The notes under the pieces: model-generated
Database searches by the model: none
What the model was told of the DNA's origin: nothing
What the model saw: only the letters and a program-made list of their open reading frames with translations
Assembly (NCBI GenBank): GCA_017302635.1
Contig: JAFLCX010000001.1
Coordinates: forward strand, 1,240,001 to 1,304,000
From: Hyphomicrobiales bacterium
GTDB lineage: Bacteria > Pseudomonadota > Alphaproteobacteria > Rhizobiales > Beijerinckiaceae
Direction: 5' to 3'
Length of the DNA stretch: 64,000 nucleotides
Translations under genes and position numbers: made by a program
Shown: positions 45,457 through 55,430 of the stretch, one piece after another
How the letters are laid out: each line of letters begins with the position of its first letter
How positions within the stretch are numbered: the stretch's first letter is position 1

Positions 45457-45852
45457 ATGCAGAACAATCCGAACTCCATCCGTACCCCCGCCGCCCGCGT
45501 GCGCGGCCTCGGCACCGCGAAATCCGGTACCGGTCATTTCTGGCTGACTCGGCTTACGGCTGTGGCCAATATTCCGCTCACCATCGCGGTCGTGGTCATC
45601 GCGCTGATGCTGGCCAAGGCCGATTACGCGGCGGCGCGCGCACTGGTCGCCAATCCGCTGGTGGCGATCATCCTGATGTCCTTCCTGATTTCGGCGCTCG
45701 TCCATATGCGGCTCGGCATGCAGGTGATCATCGAGGATTACGTGCACGCGGAGGGCACCAAGATCGCGCTCCTCATGCTCAACACCTTTTTCACGGTCGT
45801 GATGGGATTGGCGGCGATCTACGCCATCCTTCGGATCGGCTTTGCCGGTTAA
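45457..45852 (+). CDS. sdhD: Succinate dehydrogenase hydrophobic anchor subunit
   Basis: A 131-residue protein with three helices. Family elements are RVRGLGTAKSGTGHFWLTRLTAVAN at the N-terminus and ALVHMRLGMQVIIEDYVHAEGTK, carrying the conserved His and the Asp-Tyr pair of the quinone site. It is ten bases after sdhC and 39 bases before sdhA. Confidence 0.95.
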   Translation: MQNNPNSIRTPAARVRGLGTAKSGTGHFWLTRLTAVANIPLTIAVVVIALMLAKADYAAARALVANPLVAIILMSFLISALVHMRLGMQVIIEDYVHAEGTKIALLMLNTFFTVVMGLAAIYAILRIGFAG

Positions 45853-45891
45853 CCGGCAATCGCGTCAATTCAGGGCAGGGAAGCTTGGTTT

Positions 45892-47733
45892 ATGGCAACG
45901 GGTAGTACGAAAGCGGGCGGGGCGTTCGAAATCAACGGCCGCGCCTATCCGGTGGTGGATCATTCCTTCGACGTTGTGGTTGTCGGGGCAGGCGGTGCTG
46001 GCCTGCGCGCGACCCTTGGCATGGCGGAACAAGGCCTGCGCACGGCTTGCATCACCAAAGTGTTCCCGACCCGCTCCCACACAGTAGCGGCGCAGGGTGG
46101 TATCGCAGCCTCGCTCGCCAATATGGGTCCGGATAGCTGGCAATGGCATATGTTCGACACCGTGAAGGGGTCGGACTATCTCGGCGACAACGACGCGATG
46201 GAATATCTCGCGCGAGAAGCCCCGGCGGCGGTCTACGAACTCGAGCATTACGGCGTGCCGTTCTCGCGCACCGAAGAAGGCAAGATCTACCAGCGCCCCT
46301 TCGGTGGTCACACCACCGAATACGGCGAGGGTCCGCCGGTGCAGCGCACCTGCGCGGCGGCGGACCGCACGGGCCATGCGATTCTCCACACGCTCTATGG
46401 CCAGTCCTTGCGCAACAATGCCGAGTTCTTTGTCGAGTATTTCGCGCTCGATCTCATCATGGGCGACGACGGCGCCTGCCAGGGCGTGATGGCCTGGAAG
46501 CTCGATGATGGCACCATACACCGCTTCCGCTCGAAGCTCGTGGTGCTCGCGACGGGTGGGTATGGCCGTGCCTATTTCTCGGCGACCTCGGCCCATACCT
46601 GCACGGGCGATGGCGGCGGTATGGTCGCGCGCGCCGGGTTGCCGCTTCAGGATATGGAATTCGTGCAGTTCCACCCGACCGGGATTTACGGTTCGGGCTG
46701 CCTCATCACCGAGGGTGCGCGCGGCGAGGGCGGGTATCTCACGAACTCGGCGGGCGAGCGCTTCATGGAACGCTATGCGCCGACCTACAAGGATCTGGCC
46801 CCGCGCGATTTCGTTTCGCGCTGCATGACGATGGAAATCCGCGAAGGGCGCGGTGTGGGCAAGAGCAATGACCACATCTTCCTGCATCTCGATCACCTCG
46901 ATCCGGCGGTTTTGCATGCCCGCCTGCCGGGCATTTCGGAAAGTGCCAAGATTTTCGCCGGCGTTGACCTCACGCAGGAGCCGATTCCGGTCATCCCGAC
47001 CGTGCATTACAATATGGGTGGCATCCCCACGAACTACTGGGGCGAGGTGCTCAACCCGACCAAGAAGGACGAGGATGCCGTGGTACCCGGCCTGATGGCG
47101 GTGGGTGAAGCGGGCTGCGCCTCGGTTCATGGCGCGAACCGGCTGGGCTCGAACTCGCTGATCGATCTCGTGGTGTTCGGCCGCGCCGCCTCGATCCGCG
47201 CCGGGCAGGTCTTTGATCGCAAGGCGCCGATCCCCGGCATCAACGCAAAACAGGATGAGCTGATCCTCTCGCGCTTCGACAAGGCGCGTCATTCGAAGGG
47301 CGCGGTGCCGACCGCCGAATTGCGCGACCGCATGCAGCGCACCATGCAGGAGGATGTCGCGGTGTTTCGCGATGGCCCGACGCTGAAGAACGGCTGCAAG
47401 CGGATGTCGGATATCTGGGCCGCGAAGGCCGATATCAAGGTCTCGGACCGCTCGCTGGTGTGGAATTCCGACCTCGTGGAAACGCTCGAATTTGAGAACC
47501 TGATGATCAACGCGATCACCACGGTCTACTCAGCGGAAGCACGCACCGAGAGTCGCGGCGCCCATGCGCGCGAGGATTTCACCAAGCGCGACGACGCGAA
47601 CTGGCGCAAGCACACCCTGTCGCATGTCGATGAAGCGGGCAAGGTGAAGCTCTCCTACCGCTCCGTGCACACCCAGACGCTGACCGGTGAAATGGACGAA
47701 GCGAAAATCGCCCCCAAGGAGCGGAAGTTCTAA
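45892..47733 (+). CDS. sdhA: Succinate dehydrogenase flavoprotein subunit
   Basis: A 613-residue flavoprotein. The FAD-binding [17 protein letters not shown] is near residue 33, and the covalent flavin His is in [32 protein letters not shown] and the catalytic Arg region ([19 protein letters not shown]) are intact. It oxidises succinate to fumarate. It ends one base before the sdhB ATG. Confidence 0.98.
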   Translation: MATGSTKAGGAFEINGRAYPVVDHSFDVVVVGAGGAGLRATLGMAEQGLRTACITKVFPTRSHTVAAQGGIAASLANMGPDSWQWHMFDTVKGSDYLGDNDAMEYLAREAPAAVYELEHYGVPFSRTEEGKIYQRPFGGHTTEYGEGPPVQRTCAAADRTGHAILHTLYGQSLRNNAEFFVEYFALDLIMGDDGACQGVMAWKLDDGTIHRFRSKLVVLATGGYGRAYFSATSAHTCTGDGGGMVARAGLPLQDMEFVQFHPTGIYGSGCLITEGARGEGGYLTNSAGERFMERYAPTYKDLAPRDFVSRCMTMEIREGRGVGKSNDHIFLHLDHLDPAVLHARLPGISESAKIFAGVDLTQEPIPVIPTVHYNMGGIPTNYWGEVLNPTKKDEDAVVPGLMAVGEAGCASVHGANRLGSNSLIDLVVFGRAASIRAGQVFDRKAPIPGINAKQDELILSRFDKARHSKGAVPTAELRDRMQRTMQEDVAVFRDGPTLKNGCKRMSDIWAAKADIKVSDRSLVWNSDLVETLEFENLMINAITTVYSAEARTESRGAHAREDFTKRDDANWRKHTLSHVDEAGKVKLSYRSVHTQTLTGEMDEAKIAPKERKF

Positions 47734-47734
47734 G

Positions 47735-48514
47735 ATGGCTGAATTCTCACTCCCGAAAAATTCCCGCCTCACTGAAGGCAAGACCTGGCCGAAGCCGGTT
47801 GGGTCGAACAACTTGCGCGAATATCGCATCTATCGCTGGGACCCGGATGGCGAAAGCAATCCGCGCATCGACACCTATTTCGTCGATCTCGATGATTGCG
47901 GCCCGATGATCCTCGACGGCATCATCTGGATCAAGAACAAGATCGACCCGACGCTGACCTTCCGCCGCTCCTGCCGCGAGGGCATCTGCGGTTCCTGCGC
48001 GATGAATATCGATGGCACGAACACGCTGGCCTGCACCAAGGGCATGGACGAGATCGACGGCCCGATCCGCATCTATCCGCTGCCGCATATGCCGGTGGTG
48101 AAGGATCTCGTGCCGGATCTGACGCGCTTCTACGCCCAGCACGCCTCGATCGAGCCGTGGCTGAAAACCACCACGCCCGCGCCCGAGAAGGAATGGCGGC
48201 AGGCTCCCGTGGACCGCGACAAGCTCGACGGGCTCTATGAGTGTATTCTCTGCGCCTGCTGCTCCACCTCCTGCCCGAGCTATTGGTGGAATGGCGATCG
48301 TTATCTCGGCCCGGCGGCGTTGTTGCAGGCTTATCGCTGGCTGATCGACAGCCGCGATGAGGCAACCGGCGAGCGGCTCGACAATCTCGAGGACCCGTTC
48401 CGGCTCTATCGCTGCCACACGATCATGAACTGCTCGAACGCCTGCCCGAAGGGACTGAACCCCGCGAAGGCGATCGCCGAGATCAAGAAAATGATGGTCG
48501 CGCGCCAATATTGA
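47735..48514 (+). CDS. sdhB: Succinate dehydrogenase iron-sulfur subunit
   Basis: A 259-residue protein with all cluster ligands. The [2Fe-2S] site is [15 protein letters not shown] followed by ACTKGM. The 4Fe and 3Fe sites are [16 protein letters not shown] and [17 protein letters not shown]. It transfers electrons from SdhA to quinone. The ATG at 47735 lies directly after the sdhA stop; its ribosome binding site (AAGGAG) is inside sdhA. Confidence 0.97.
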   Translation: MAEFSLPKNSRLTEGKTWPKPVGSNNLREYRIYRWDPDGESNPRIDTYFVDLDDCGPMILDGIIWIKNKIDPTLTFRRSCREGICGSCAMNIDGTNTLACTKGMDEIDGPIRIYPLPHMPVVKDLVPDLTRFYAQHASIEPWLKTTTPAPEKEWRQAPVDRDKLDGLYECILCACCSTSCPSYWWNGDRYLGPAALLQAYRWLIDSRDEATGERLDNLEDPFRLYRCHTIMNCSNACPKGLNPAKAIAEIKKMMVARQY

Positions 48515-48534
48515 GAGCGTGATCCTGCATCAGG

Positions 48535-48559
48535 AAAAGCCGCCTCCGGGCGGCTTTTT
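48535..48559 (+). terminator. Terminator of the sdhCDAB operon (bidirectional)
   Basis: AAAAGCCGCC and GGCGGCTTTT form a perfect 10-bp stem around loop TCCG, with five T residues on the plus strand. Read in reverse it could also end the convergent MAPEG gene, whose stop codon touches it. Confidence 0.9.
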
Positions 48560-48942
48560 CATTTTCCCTGAGCTGCTAGCACAAAGAGCGCGATGATGCA
48601 CAGGATGCCGATGAACCAGCTCAGCGAGCGCTGGTTTGCAAGGTCTTTGAGATAGCAGGCCGTATAGGCGATGCGGGCGCCGATCGCGGTGAGAGCCAGC
48701 GCATCAACCCAGCCAGAACCGCCGGTTTTCCACTCGGCAATGAGCACGGCGGCGGCAAAAAACGGAAAGAATTCGAAATGGTTCTGGTGTGCAGCGTAAG
48801 CACGGGCGCGGCGGCCGCTCAAGCCCTGCGCCCATTCTCGCGGATGATGGTTGTCATAGCGCCCGCCCGAAAACTTCGCGAAGCCGACAGTCAGGTAAGG
48901 CATCAGCCCGGCGATCAGAAGAGTCCAGAGGGCCAGTGACAT
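48559..48942 (-). CDS. MAPEG family membrane protein
   Basis: A 127-residue protein with four helices. The family pattern is present in PREWAQGLSGRRARAYAAHQNHFEFFPFFAAAVLIAE and in ARIAYTACYLKD. MAPEG proteins include glutathione-dependent transferases and peroxidases of the membrane. The bacterial subgroup is mostly uncharacterised. It is convergent with sdhB. Confidence 0.9.
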   Translation of the reverse strand: MSLALWTLLIAGLMPYLTVGFAKFSGGRYDNHHPREWAQGLSGRRARAYAAHQNHFEFFPFFAAAVLIAEWKTGGSGWVDALALTAIGARIAYTACYLKDLANQRSLSWFIGILCIIALFVLAAQGK

Positions 48943-49068
48943 TCAGAAATCCTCGCTGCAAGCGCCTGCTTGGCCATGGAATTGGCTAAAACGCATTGGA
49001 TTTACGATTTGGTATGGTTGTTGGATGAGGGTCGCTGCGTGATATCCGTGCAGCCCTCGGAGGGTTTG

Positions 49069-49737
49069 ATGCCGAATTCAGTGCTGTCCTGCTCAAAGCT
49101 GGCGATGGTTGCCCTGTCGACCATTGCTCTGGCTGCCTGTGAATCGAGTCAGCGGCTCGGGTCCCTCCTGCCCGGCAGCACTGTGCGTGCGGCCAGTCCG
49201 GCAGCGCCCGCGCCTCTGACGGCCGCGCCGGGCTCGGAAGCCGATACCGAGGAATTGCCCCCGCCGCCGGGTTCCGGCGGGCAGGTCGCCGCTCTGCCAC
49301 CCCCTGCTCAGAATCCGCCCCCTGCGCCCGGTTTCCCGCAGACACCCCCGACTCCCGGCGCCACGCCTGGCGGCGTTGCAACGGCGCCCGGCAATCTTCC
49401 TCCTCCCCGGACGGCGCCTGTTGCTCCTGCGATCCCGGCTCCTCCGGCCGCAGCGCCGACACGCACCAGCGTCACGGGGAACTGGTCGCTCACCGAGGGA
49501 GCGGGAAATCGCTGTCGCTTGACGCTTTCGAGCGCACCGAAGCTCGATCTTTACGGGGCAGGCACATCCGGTTGCTCGGCGCGGGAGTTGCAGCGCGTGA
49601 ATGCGTGGGAACTCGCGGGCTCCGAGGTCATTCTCTATGAGCCCGGTGGTGCGGTCGTCGCCCGGCTTCGGCAGGCTGGTGACGGATATTCCGGCGTCTC
49701 CACGCGGTCCGGTGCGCCGATCTCAATGGCCAAATAA
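49069..49737 (+). CDS. Lipoprotein with AprI/Inh-type protease inhibitor domain
   Basis: A 222-residue lipoprotein. The signal peptide ends in the lipobox LAAC (about residue 24, ...STIALAACESS). A long Pro/Ala/Gly-rich linker (about 45-135) follows, then a C-terminal domain: GNWSLTEGAGNRCRLTLSSAP, TSGCSARELQRVNAWELAGSEVILYEPGG. This resembles the metalloprotease inhibitor Inh beta-barrel, including its Cys pair. Such inhibitors block serralysin-type proteases; none is encoded nearby. GGAGGG just before the ATG at 49069 supports this start over upstream in-frame ones. Confidence 0.8.
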   Translation: MPNSVLSCSKLAMVALSTIALAACESSQRLGSLLPGSTVRAASPAAPAPLTAAPGSEADTEELPPPPGSGGQVAALPPPAQNPPPAPGFPQTPPTPGATPGGVATAPGNLPPPRTAPVAPAIPAPPAAAPTRTSVTGNWSLTEGAGNRCRLTLSSAPKLDLYGAGTSGCSARELQRVNAWELAGSEVILYEPGGAVVARLRQAGDGYSGVSTRSGAPISMAK

Positions 49738-49785
49738 GGCCGGGCTTTTCAGCAGGGCTTGAAATCGGCTAAGCCGGATATCCTC

Positions 49786-50961
49786 ATGTCCGGACTGATT
49801 GCCTCCCGCTATGCTGAACTGGTTGCCGACGGTCGGCTCGATGCCGATCCGGCTCAGGCGCGCGCGGTGCGCTATCTCGATGAACTGGCAACACGCCTGG
49901 AGGCGCATCGCCTTGCGCGGAAGGGGAGCGCGCTGGGCTGGCTGTTTGGCCGCAAGGAAAGGCCCGAGCCGCTGAAGGGCCTTTATCTCTGGGGCGCTGT
50001 CGGTCGTGGAAAGACCATGCTGATGGACCTGTTCCATGAGCACCTTGGCGTGCGCCGCAAGCGCCGTGCCCATTTTCATGCTTTCATGGCCGATGTGCAT
50101 GCCCGCATTCACGATTTTCGCCAGAAGCTGAAGAATGGCGAGATGAAGGGCAATGACCCGATTGCGCCGGTGGCCGATGCGCTTGCTGAGGAAGCCTGGG
50201 TTCTGTGTTTCGACGAATTCGCGGTGACGGATATCGCGGATGCAATGATTCTGGGCCGGCTGTTCGAGGCCTTGTTCGCGCGCGGCGTGGTGCTGGTCGC
50301 GACCTCGAATGTTGAACCCTCGCGCCTTTATGAGAACGGGCTCAACCGCGCGCTGTTCCTGCCCTTTGTCGATCTGATCCAGAACAGGTTGGATGTGATC
50401 CGGCTCGATGCGCGAACCGATTATCGGATGGAAAAACTACAGGGCAGAAAGGTCTATCACGTGCCTGCCGATGAGGCCGCCGAACAGGCTCTGGACACGG
50501 CCTTTGCCGATCTTTCTGCCGGAGCACGCCAGCAACGTCAGGAATTTGATGTGGGCGGCCGGAGCCTTGTCGCGCCTTGCACGGCGGGCGGCGTCGCCCG
50601 GTTCTCGTTCGAGGACTTGTGCGGAAAGCCGCTGGGCTCGCTCGATTTTCTGGCAGTTGCGCGCCATTTTCACACAGTTCTGCTGGAAAACATCCCGAAG
50701 CTCGATCTGTCCCGACGCAATGAGGCCAAGCGTTTCATCAACCTGATCGACATCCTCTACGAGCACCATGTGAAACTGATCTGTTCGGCAGAAGCGCTGC
50801 CGGCCCAGCTTTATCGTGCAAGGACGGGGCATGAGATGTTCGAGTTTGACCGGACGATTTCCCGTCTGACTGAGATGCAGTCCGAGAGCTACCTCGCATT
50901 GCCGCATGGCCGGGCCGACAGTCAGGCCAGCGGCGATACAACCGGCCTTGTCGAGACATGA
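49786..50961 (+). CDS. zapE: Cell division ATPase ZapE (AFG1 family)
   Basis: A 391-residue AAA-type ATPase. Walker A is GAVGRGKTMLMDLF and Walker B is VLCFDEFAVTDIADAMIL. ATSNVEPSRLYENGLNR and the C-terminal FINLIDILYEHHVKLICSAE are family landmarks. ZapE acts at the constricting Z ring in E. coli. The ATG at 49786 is used; a TTG at 49759 is in frame. It overlaps the tetR gene by four bases and is followed downstream by the mdh operon, a neighbourhood seen in related alphaproteobacteria. Confidence 0.93.
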   Translation: MSGLIASRYAELVADGRLDADPAQARAVRYLDELATRLEAHRLARKGSALGWLFGRKERPEPLKGLYLWGAVGRGKTMLMDLFHEHLGVRRKRRAHFHAFMADVHARIHDFRQKLKNGEMKGNDPIAPVADALAEEAWVLCFDEFAVTDIADAMILGRLFEALFARGVVLVATSNVEPSRLYENGLNRALFLPFVDLIQNRLDVIRLDARTDYRMEKLQGRKVYHVPADEAAEQALDTAFADLSAGARQQRQEFDVGGRSLVAPCTAGGVARFSFEDLCGKPLGSLDFLAVARHFHTVLLENIPKLDLSRRNEAKRFINLIDILYEHHVKLICSAEALPAQLYRARTGHEMFEFDRTISRLTEMQSESYLALPHGRADSQASGDTTGLVET

Positions 50962-51554
50962 GCAATGCCGCGCAGCCCGAAGCGACGCGCGCGAGGCTGA
51001 TTGCGGCGGCGGCGGCTGAAATTCGCAAGATCGGGCCGCGCCGCATGGCGATCCTCCATGTGGCGGCCTCGCTCGGCATGAGCCACGCGAATGTCTATCG
51101 GCATTTCCCTGACAAGGCCGGTTTGCTCGATGCCGTTCTCAACACCTGGCTGAGGGCGCTGGAGCAGCGGCTCGGCGCGATTGTCGAGGGACCTGACCCG
51201 GCGGATGACAAGCTCGAACGGTATTTCGCGACCCTGTCGCGCGCTTATGTTGAGACGCTGAAGTCCGATCCCGTCACTTTTCGATTGCTGGCCGAACCGG
51301 AGAAGGGCGCGCTCGAACCGCAGCGGCACCGGCAACGTGTGCATCAGCAGGTCGCCCGCATCGTCGAGGAGGGGATGTCGACCCGCATTTTCGGGGGCAG
51401 CGAAGCGCGACGCTCCGTGCAACTCGCCCTCGATCTGGCTCACCGCCATATCGATCCCACAGCGTTGATCGCGATGACCACTGATCTGGCAACGGATGGC
51501 CGCAGGGATCGCGCGATCCGCGCCGTCATTCGCGCGATGGTTGCAAAAAAATGA
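50958..51554 (+). CDS. TetR/AcrR-family transcriptional regulator
   Basis: A 198-residue regulator. The N-terminal helix-turn-helix is in LGMSHANVYRHFPDKAGLLDAV (about residues 35-57). The ligand-binding C-terminal part has FRLLAEPEKGALEPQRHRQ and no recognisable ligand motif. Its ATG overlaps the zapE stop (ATGA), so it is translated with zapE. A 22-bp imperfect palindrome begins nine bases after its stop codon and could be its operator. Confidence 0.88.
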   Translation: MSNAAQPEATRARLIAAAAAEIRKIGPRRMAILHVAASLGMSHANVYRHFPDKAGLLDAVLNTWLRALEQRLGAIVEGPDPADDKLERYFATLSRAYVETLKSDPVTFRLLAEPEKGALEPQRHRQRVHQQVARIVEEGMSTRIFGGSEARRSVQLALDLAHRHIDPTALIAMTTDLATDGRRDRAIRAVIRAMVAKK

Positions 51555-51562
51555 TAATCAAA

Positions 51563-51584
51563 TTACAAAATTTGAAATTTGTAA
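51563..51584. promoter_or_regulatory. Palindrome between tetR and mdh (candidate operator)
   Basis: TTACAAA (51563-51569) and TTTGTAA (51578-51584) are perfect inverted arms around 8 bases. The size fits a TetR-type dimer site. It lies in a markedly AT-rich stretch that differs from the GC-rich surroundings. Confidence 0.45.
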
Positions 51585-52881
<1,297 letters not shown>

Positions 52882-52971
52882 TGCCTGAGGTGCGGGGCTT
52901 TTGGTGGTCGCCCTCTGCGATCACGGGCCCGCGCATCTGGCTTGCCGCCTTTCATTCCGAAGGAAATTCTC

Positions 52972-54165
52972 ATGAACATCCATGAATATCAGGGCAAGGC
53001 GATCCTGAAAGCCTATGGGGCGAATGTCTCGGCAGGCTTTCCGGCGCTGACGGTCGCCGAGGCGGTCGAGGCCGCGAAAAAGCTCCCCGGCCCGCTTTTC
53101 GTCGTGAAAAGCCAGATCCATGCCGGCGGTCGCGGCAAGGGCAAGTTCAAGGAACTGCCCGCCGATGCCAAGGGCGGCGTACGGCTCGCGTTCTCGGTTG
53201 CGGATGTCGAGAAACATGCCCAGGAGATGCTCGGCAACACTCTGGTGACGATCCAGACAGGCCCGGCCGGCAAGCAGGTCAACCGCCTCTACATCGAGGA
53301 TGGTTCGGATATCGAGAAGGAATTCTACCTTTCGATGCTGGTAGACCGCGTGACCGGGCGCACGGCCTTCGTGGTTTCGACCGAAGGCGGTATGGATATC
53401 GAGAAAGTGGCGCATGATACGCCAGAAAAGATCATCACCTTCTCGGTCGATCCCGCGACTGGCGTGATGCCGCATCACGGCCGCGCGGTCGCCAAGGCTC
53501 TCGGGCTTTCGGGCGAACTCGCGAAGCAGGCCGAGAAGCTTACCGGGCAGCTCTACAAGGCCTTCGTCGAGAAGGACATGTCGATGCTCGAGATCAACCC
53601 GCTGATCATCACCAAGGACGGCAATCTCAAGTGCCTCGATGCGAAGGTCGGCTTTGATTCCAACGCGCTCTACCGCCACCCCGACGTGATGGAGCTGCGC
53701 GACCTCACCGAGGAAGACCCCAAGGAAATCGAGGCCTCGAAATACGACCTCTCCTACGTGGCGCTCGATGGCACCATCGGCTGCATGGTCAACGGCGCGG
53801 GCCTTGCCATGGCGACGATGGACATCATCAAGCTCTACGGCTCGGAGCCGGCCAACTTCCTGGATGTCGGTGGCGGTGCCACCAAGGAAAAGGTCACGGC
53901 TGCCTTCAAGATCATCACGGCGGACCCCAATGTGAAGGGCATCCTCGTCAACATCTTCGGCGGCATCATGAAATGCGATGTCATCGCCGAGGGTGTAATC
54001 GCGGCGGTGAAGGAAGTGGGGCTTCAGGTTCCGCTCGTCGTGCGCCTTGAAGGCACCAACGTGGATCTTGGCAAGAAGATCATCCGCGAAAGTGGCCTCA
54101 ACGTCATCCCTGCGGATGACCTTGATGACGCCGCGCAGAAGATCGTCAAGGCCGTGAACGGCTGA
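52972..54165 (+). CDS. sucC: Succinyl-CoA synthetase beta subunit
   Basis: A 397-residue ATP-grasp subunit. [16 protein letters not shown] begins the family and [15 protein letters not shown] contains the nucleotide-binding region. [12 protein letters not shown] and [17 protein letters not shown] follow. It forms ADP/ATP-linked succinyl-CoA synthetase with SucD. AAGGA precedes the ATG at 52972. It is 14 bases before sucD. Confidence 0.98.
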   Translation: MNIHEYQGKAILKAYGANVSAGFPALTVAEAVEAAKKLPGPLFVVKSQIHAGGRGKGKFKELPADAKGGVRLAFSVADVEKHAQEMLGNTLVTIQTGPAGKQVNRLYIEDGSDIEKEFYLSMLVDRVTGRTAFVVSTEGGMDIEKVAHDTPEKIITFSVDPATGVMPHHGRAVAKALGLSGELAKQAEKLTGQLYKAFVEKDMSMLEINPLIITKDGNLKCLDAKVGFDSNALYRHPDVMELRDLTEEDPKEIEASKYDLSYVALDGTIGCMVNGAGLAMATMDIIKLYGSEPANFLDVGGGATKEKVTAAFKIITADPNVKGILVNIFGGIMKCDVIAEGVIAAVKEVGLQVPLVVRLEGTNVDLGKKIIRESGLNVIPADDLDDAAQKIVKAVNG

Positions 54166-54179
54166 GCAGAGGAACCACG

Positions 54180-55067
54180 ATGTCCATTCTCATCAACGCG
54201 AATACCAAGGTCATCTGCCAGGGTTTTACCGGCAAGAACGGCACCTTCCATTCCGAACAGGCGATTGCCTACGGCACCAAGATGGTCGGCGGCACCTCGC
54301 CCGGCAAAGGCGGCTCGACGCATCTCGGCCTGCCTGTGTTTGATACGGTGGCTGAAGCGCGGGATCGCACCGGGGCCGATGCTTCGGTGATCTATGTGCC
54401 CCCACCCGGTGCGGCGGATGCGATCTGCGAAGCCATCCAGGCTGAAATCCCGCTCATCGTCTGCATCACGGAAGGCATTCCGGTGCAGGACATGATCAAG
54501 GTGAAGCGCGCGCTCGATGGCTCGAAATCGCGCCTGATCGGCCCGAACTGCCCCGGTGTGATGACCTCCGGCGAATGCAAGATCGGCATCATGCCGGGCA
54601 ACATTTTCAAGCGGGGCAATGTCGGCATTGTCTCGCGCTCCGGCACGCTGACCTACGAAGCCGTGTTCCAGACCACGCAGGAAGGCCTCGGCCAGACGAC
54701 CGCGGTCGGCATCGGCGGCGACCCTGTAAAGGGCACTGAATATATCGACATGCTCGAACTCTTTCTCGCGGACCCGAAGACCGAGTCGATCATCATGATC
54801 GGCGAGATCGGCGGTTCGGCCGAGGAAGATGCCGCCCAGTTCATCGCCGATGAAGCGAAGCGCGGCCGCAAGAAGCCGATGGTCGGCTTCATTGCCGGGC
54901 GCACCGCGCCTCCGGGCCGTCGCATGGGCCATGCCGGTGCGATCATCGCCGGTGGCAAGGGCGGTGCCGAGGACAAGATCGCCGCGATGGAAGCGGCGGG
55001 CATCCGTGTCTCGCCCTCGCCCGCGCGCCTCGGCAAGACGCTGGTGGATGTGCTGAAGGGTCGCTGA
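54180..55067 (+). CDS. sucD: Succinyl-CoA synthetase alpha subunit
   Basis: A 295-residue subunit. [24 protein letters not shown] at the N-terminus binds Co[25 protein letters not shown] and the phosphorylated active-site His in [15 protein letters not shown] are present. The operon position is canonical, but the next gene is a cupin instead of sucA. Confidence 0.98.
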   Translation: MSILINANTKVICQGFTGKNGTFHSEQAIAYGTKMVGGTSPGKGGSTHLGLPVFDTVAEARDRTGADASVIYVPPPGAADAICEAIQAEIPLIVCITEGIPVQDMIKVKRALDGSKSRLIGPNCPGVMTSGECKIGIMPGNIFKRGNVGIVSRSGTLTYEAVFQTTQEGLGQTTAVGIGGDPVKGTEYIDMLELFLADPKTESIIMIGEIGGSAEEDAAQFIADEAKRGRKKPMVGFIAGRTAPPGRRMGHAGAIIAGGKGGAEDKIAAMEAAGIRVSPSPARLGKTLVDVLKGR

Positions 55068-55071
55068 CGCC

Positions 55072-55413
55072 ATGCGGATGTCGGACATCCCCTTCGGCAC
55101 GACCGACTGGAGCGCCATTCCTGAAACCCGCCATGCGGGGGATGCGGGCGAGGCGCTCTGGCGGACGCAGGTGTTCGGGCCGGAAGACAACCGTATCCGC
55201 GTGCGCATGGTGGAATACACGCCCGGTTATGTCTCGGACCATTGGTGCGAGAAGGGGCATATCCTGCTCTGCCTGGAGGGAGAGATGGAAACGACCCTGG
55301 CCGATGGCCGCGTTTTCTTGCTCCGGCCCGGCGTGAGTTATCAGGTGGCTGATGGCGCGGAGCCGCATCGTTCCGTTTCGCCCAAGGGCGCCAAACTTTT
55401 CATTGTCGACTGA
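55072..55413 (+). CDS. DHCW-type cupin fold protein
   Basis: A 113-residue single-domain cupin. The motif DHWCEKGHILLCLEGEMET carries the first metal-binding His pair. GRVFLLRPGVSYQVADGAEPHRSV carries the second His, so both cupin motifs are intact. It matches small 'DHCW motif cupin' proteins of unknown function. It starts four bases after sucD and ends 17 bases before sucA, embedded in the TCA operon in the same direction. The role could be metal- or metabolite-binding; nothing more can be said. Confidence 0.8.
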   Translation: MRMSDIPFGTTDWSAIPETRHAGDAGEALWRTQVFGPEDNRIRVRMVEYTPGYVSDHWCEKGHILLCLEGEMETTLADGRVFLLRPGVSYQVADGAEPHRSVSPKGAKLFIVD

Positions 55414-55430
55414 GAACAGGGGCCAAACCC

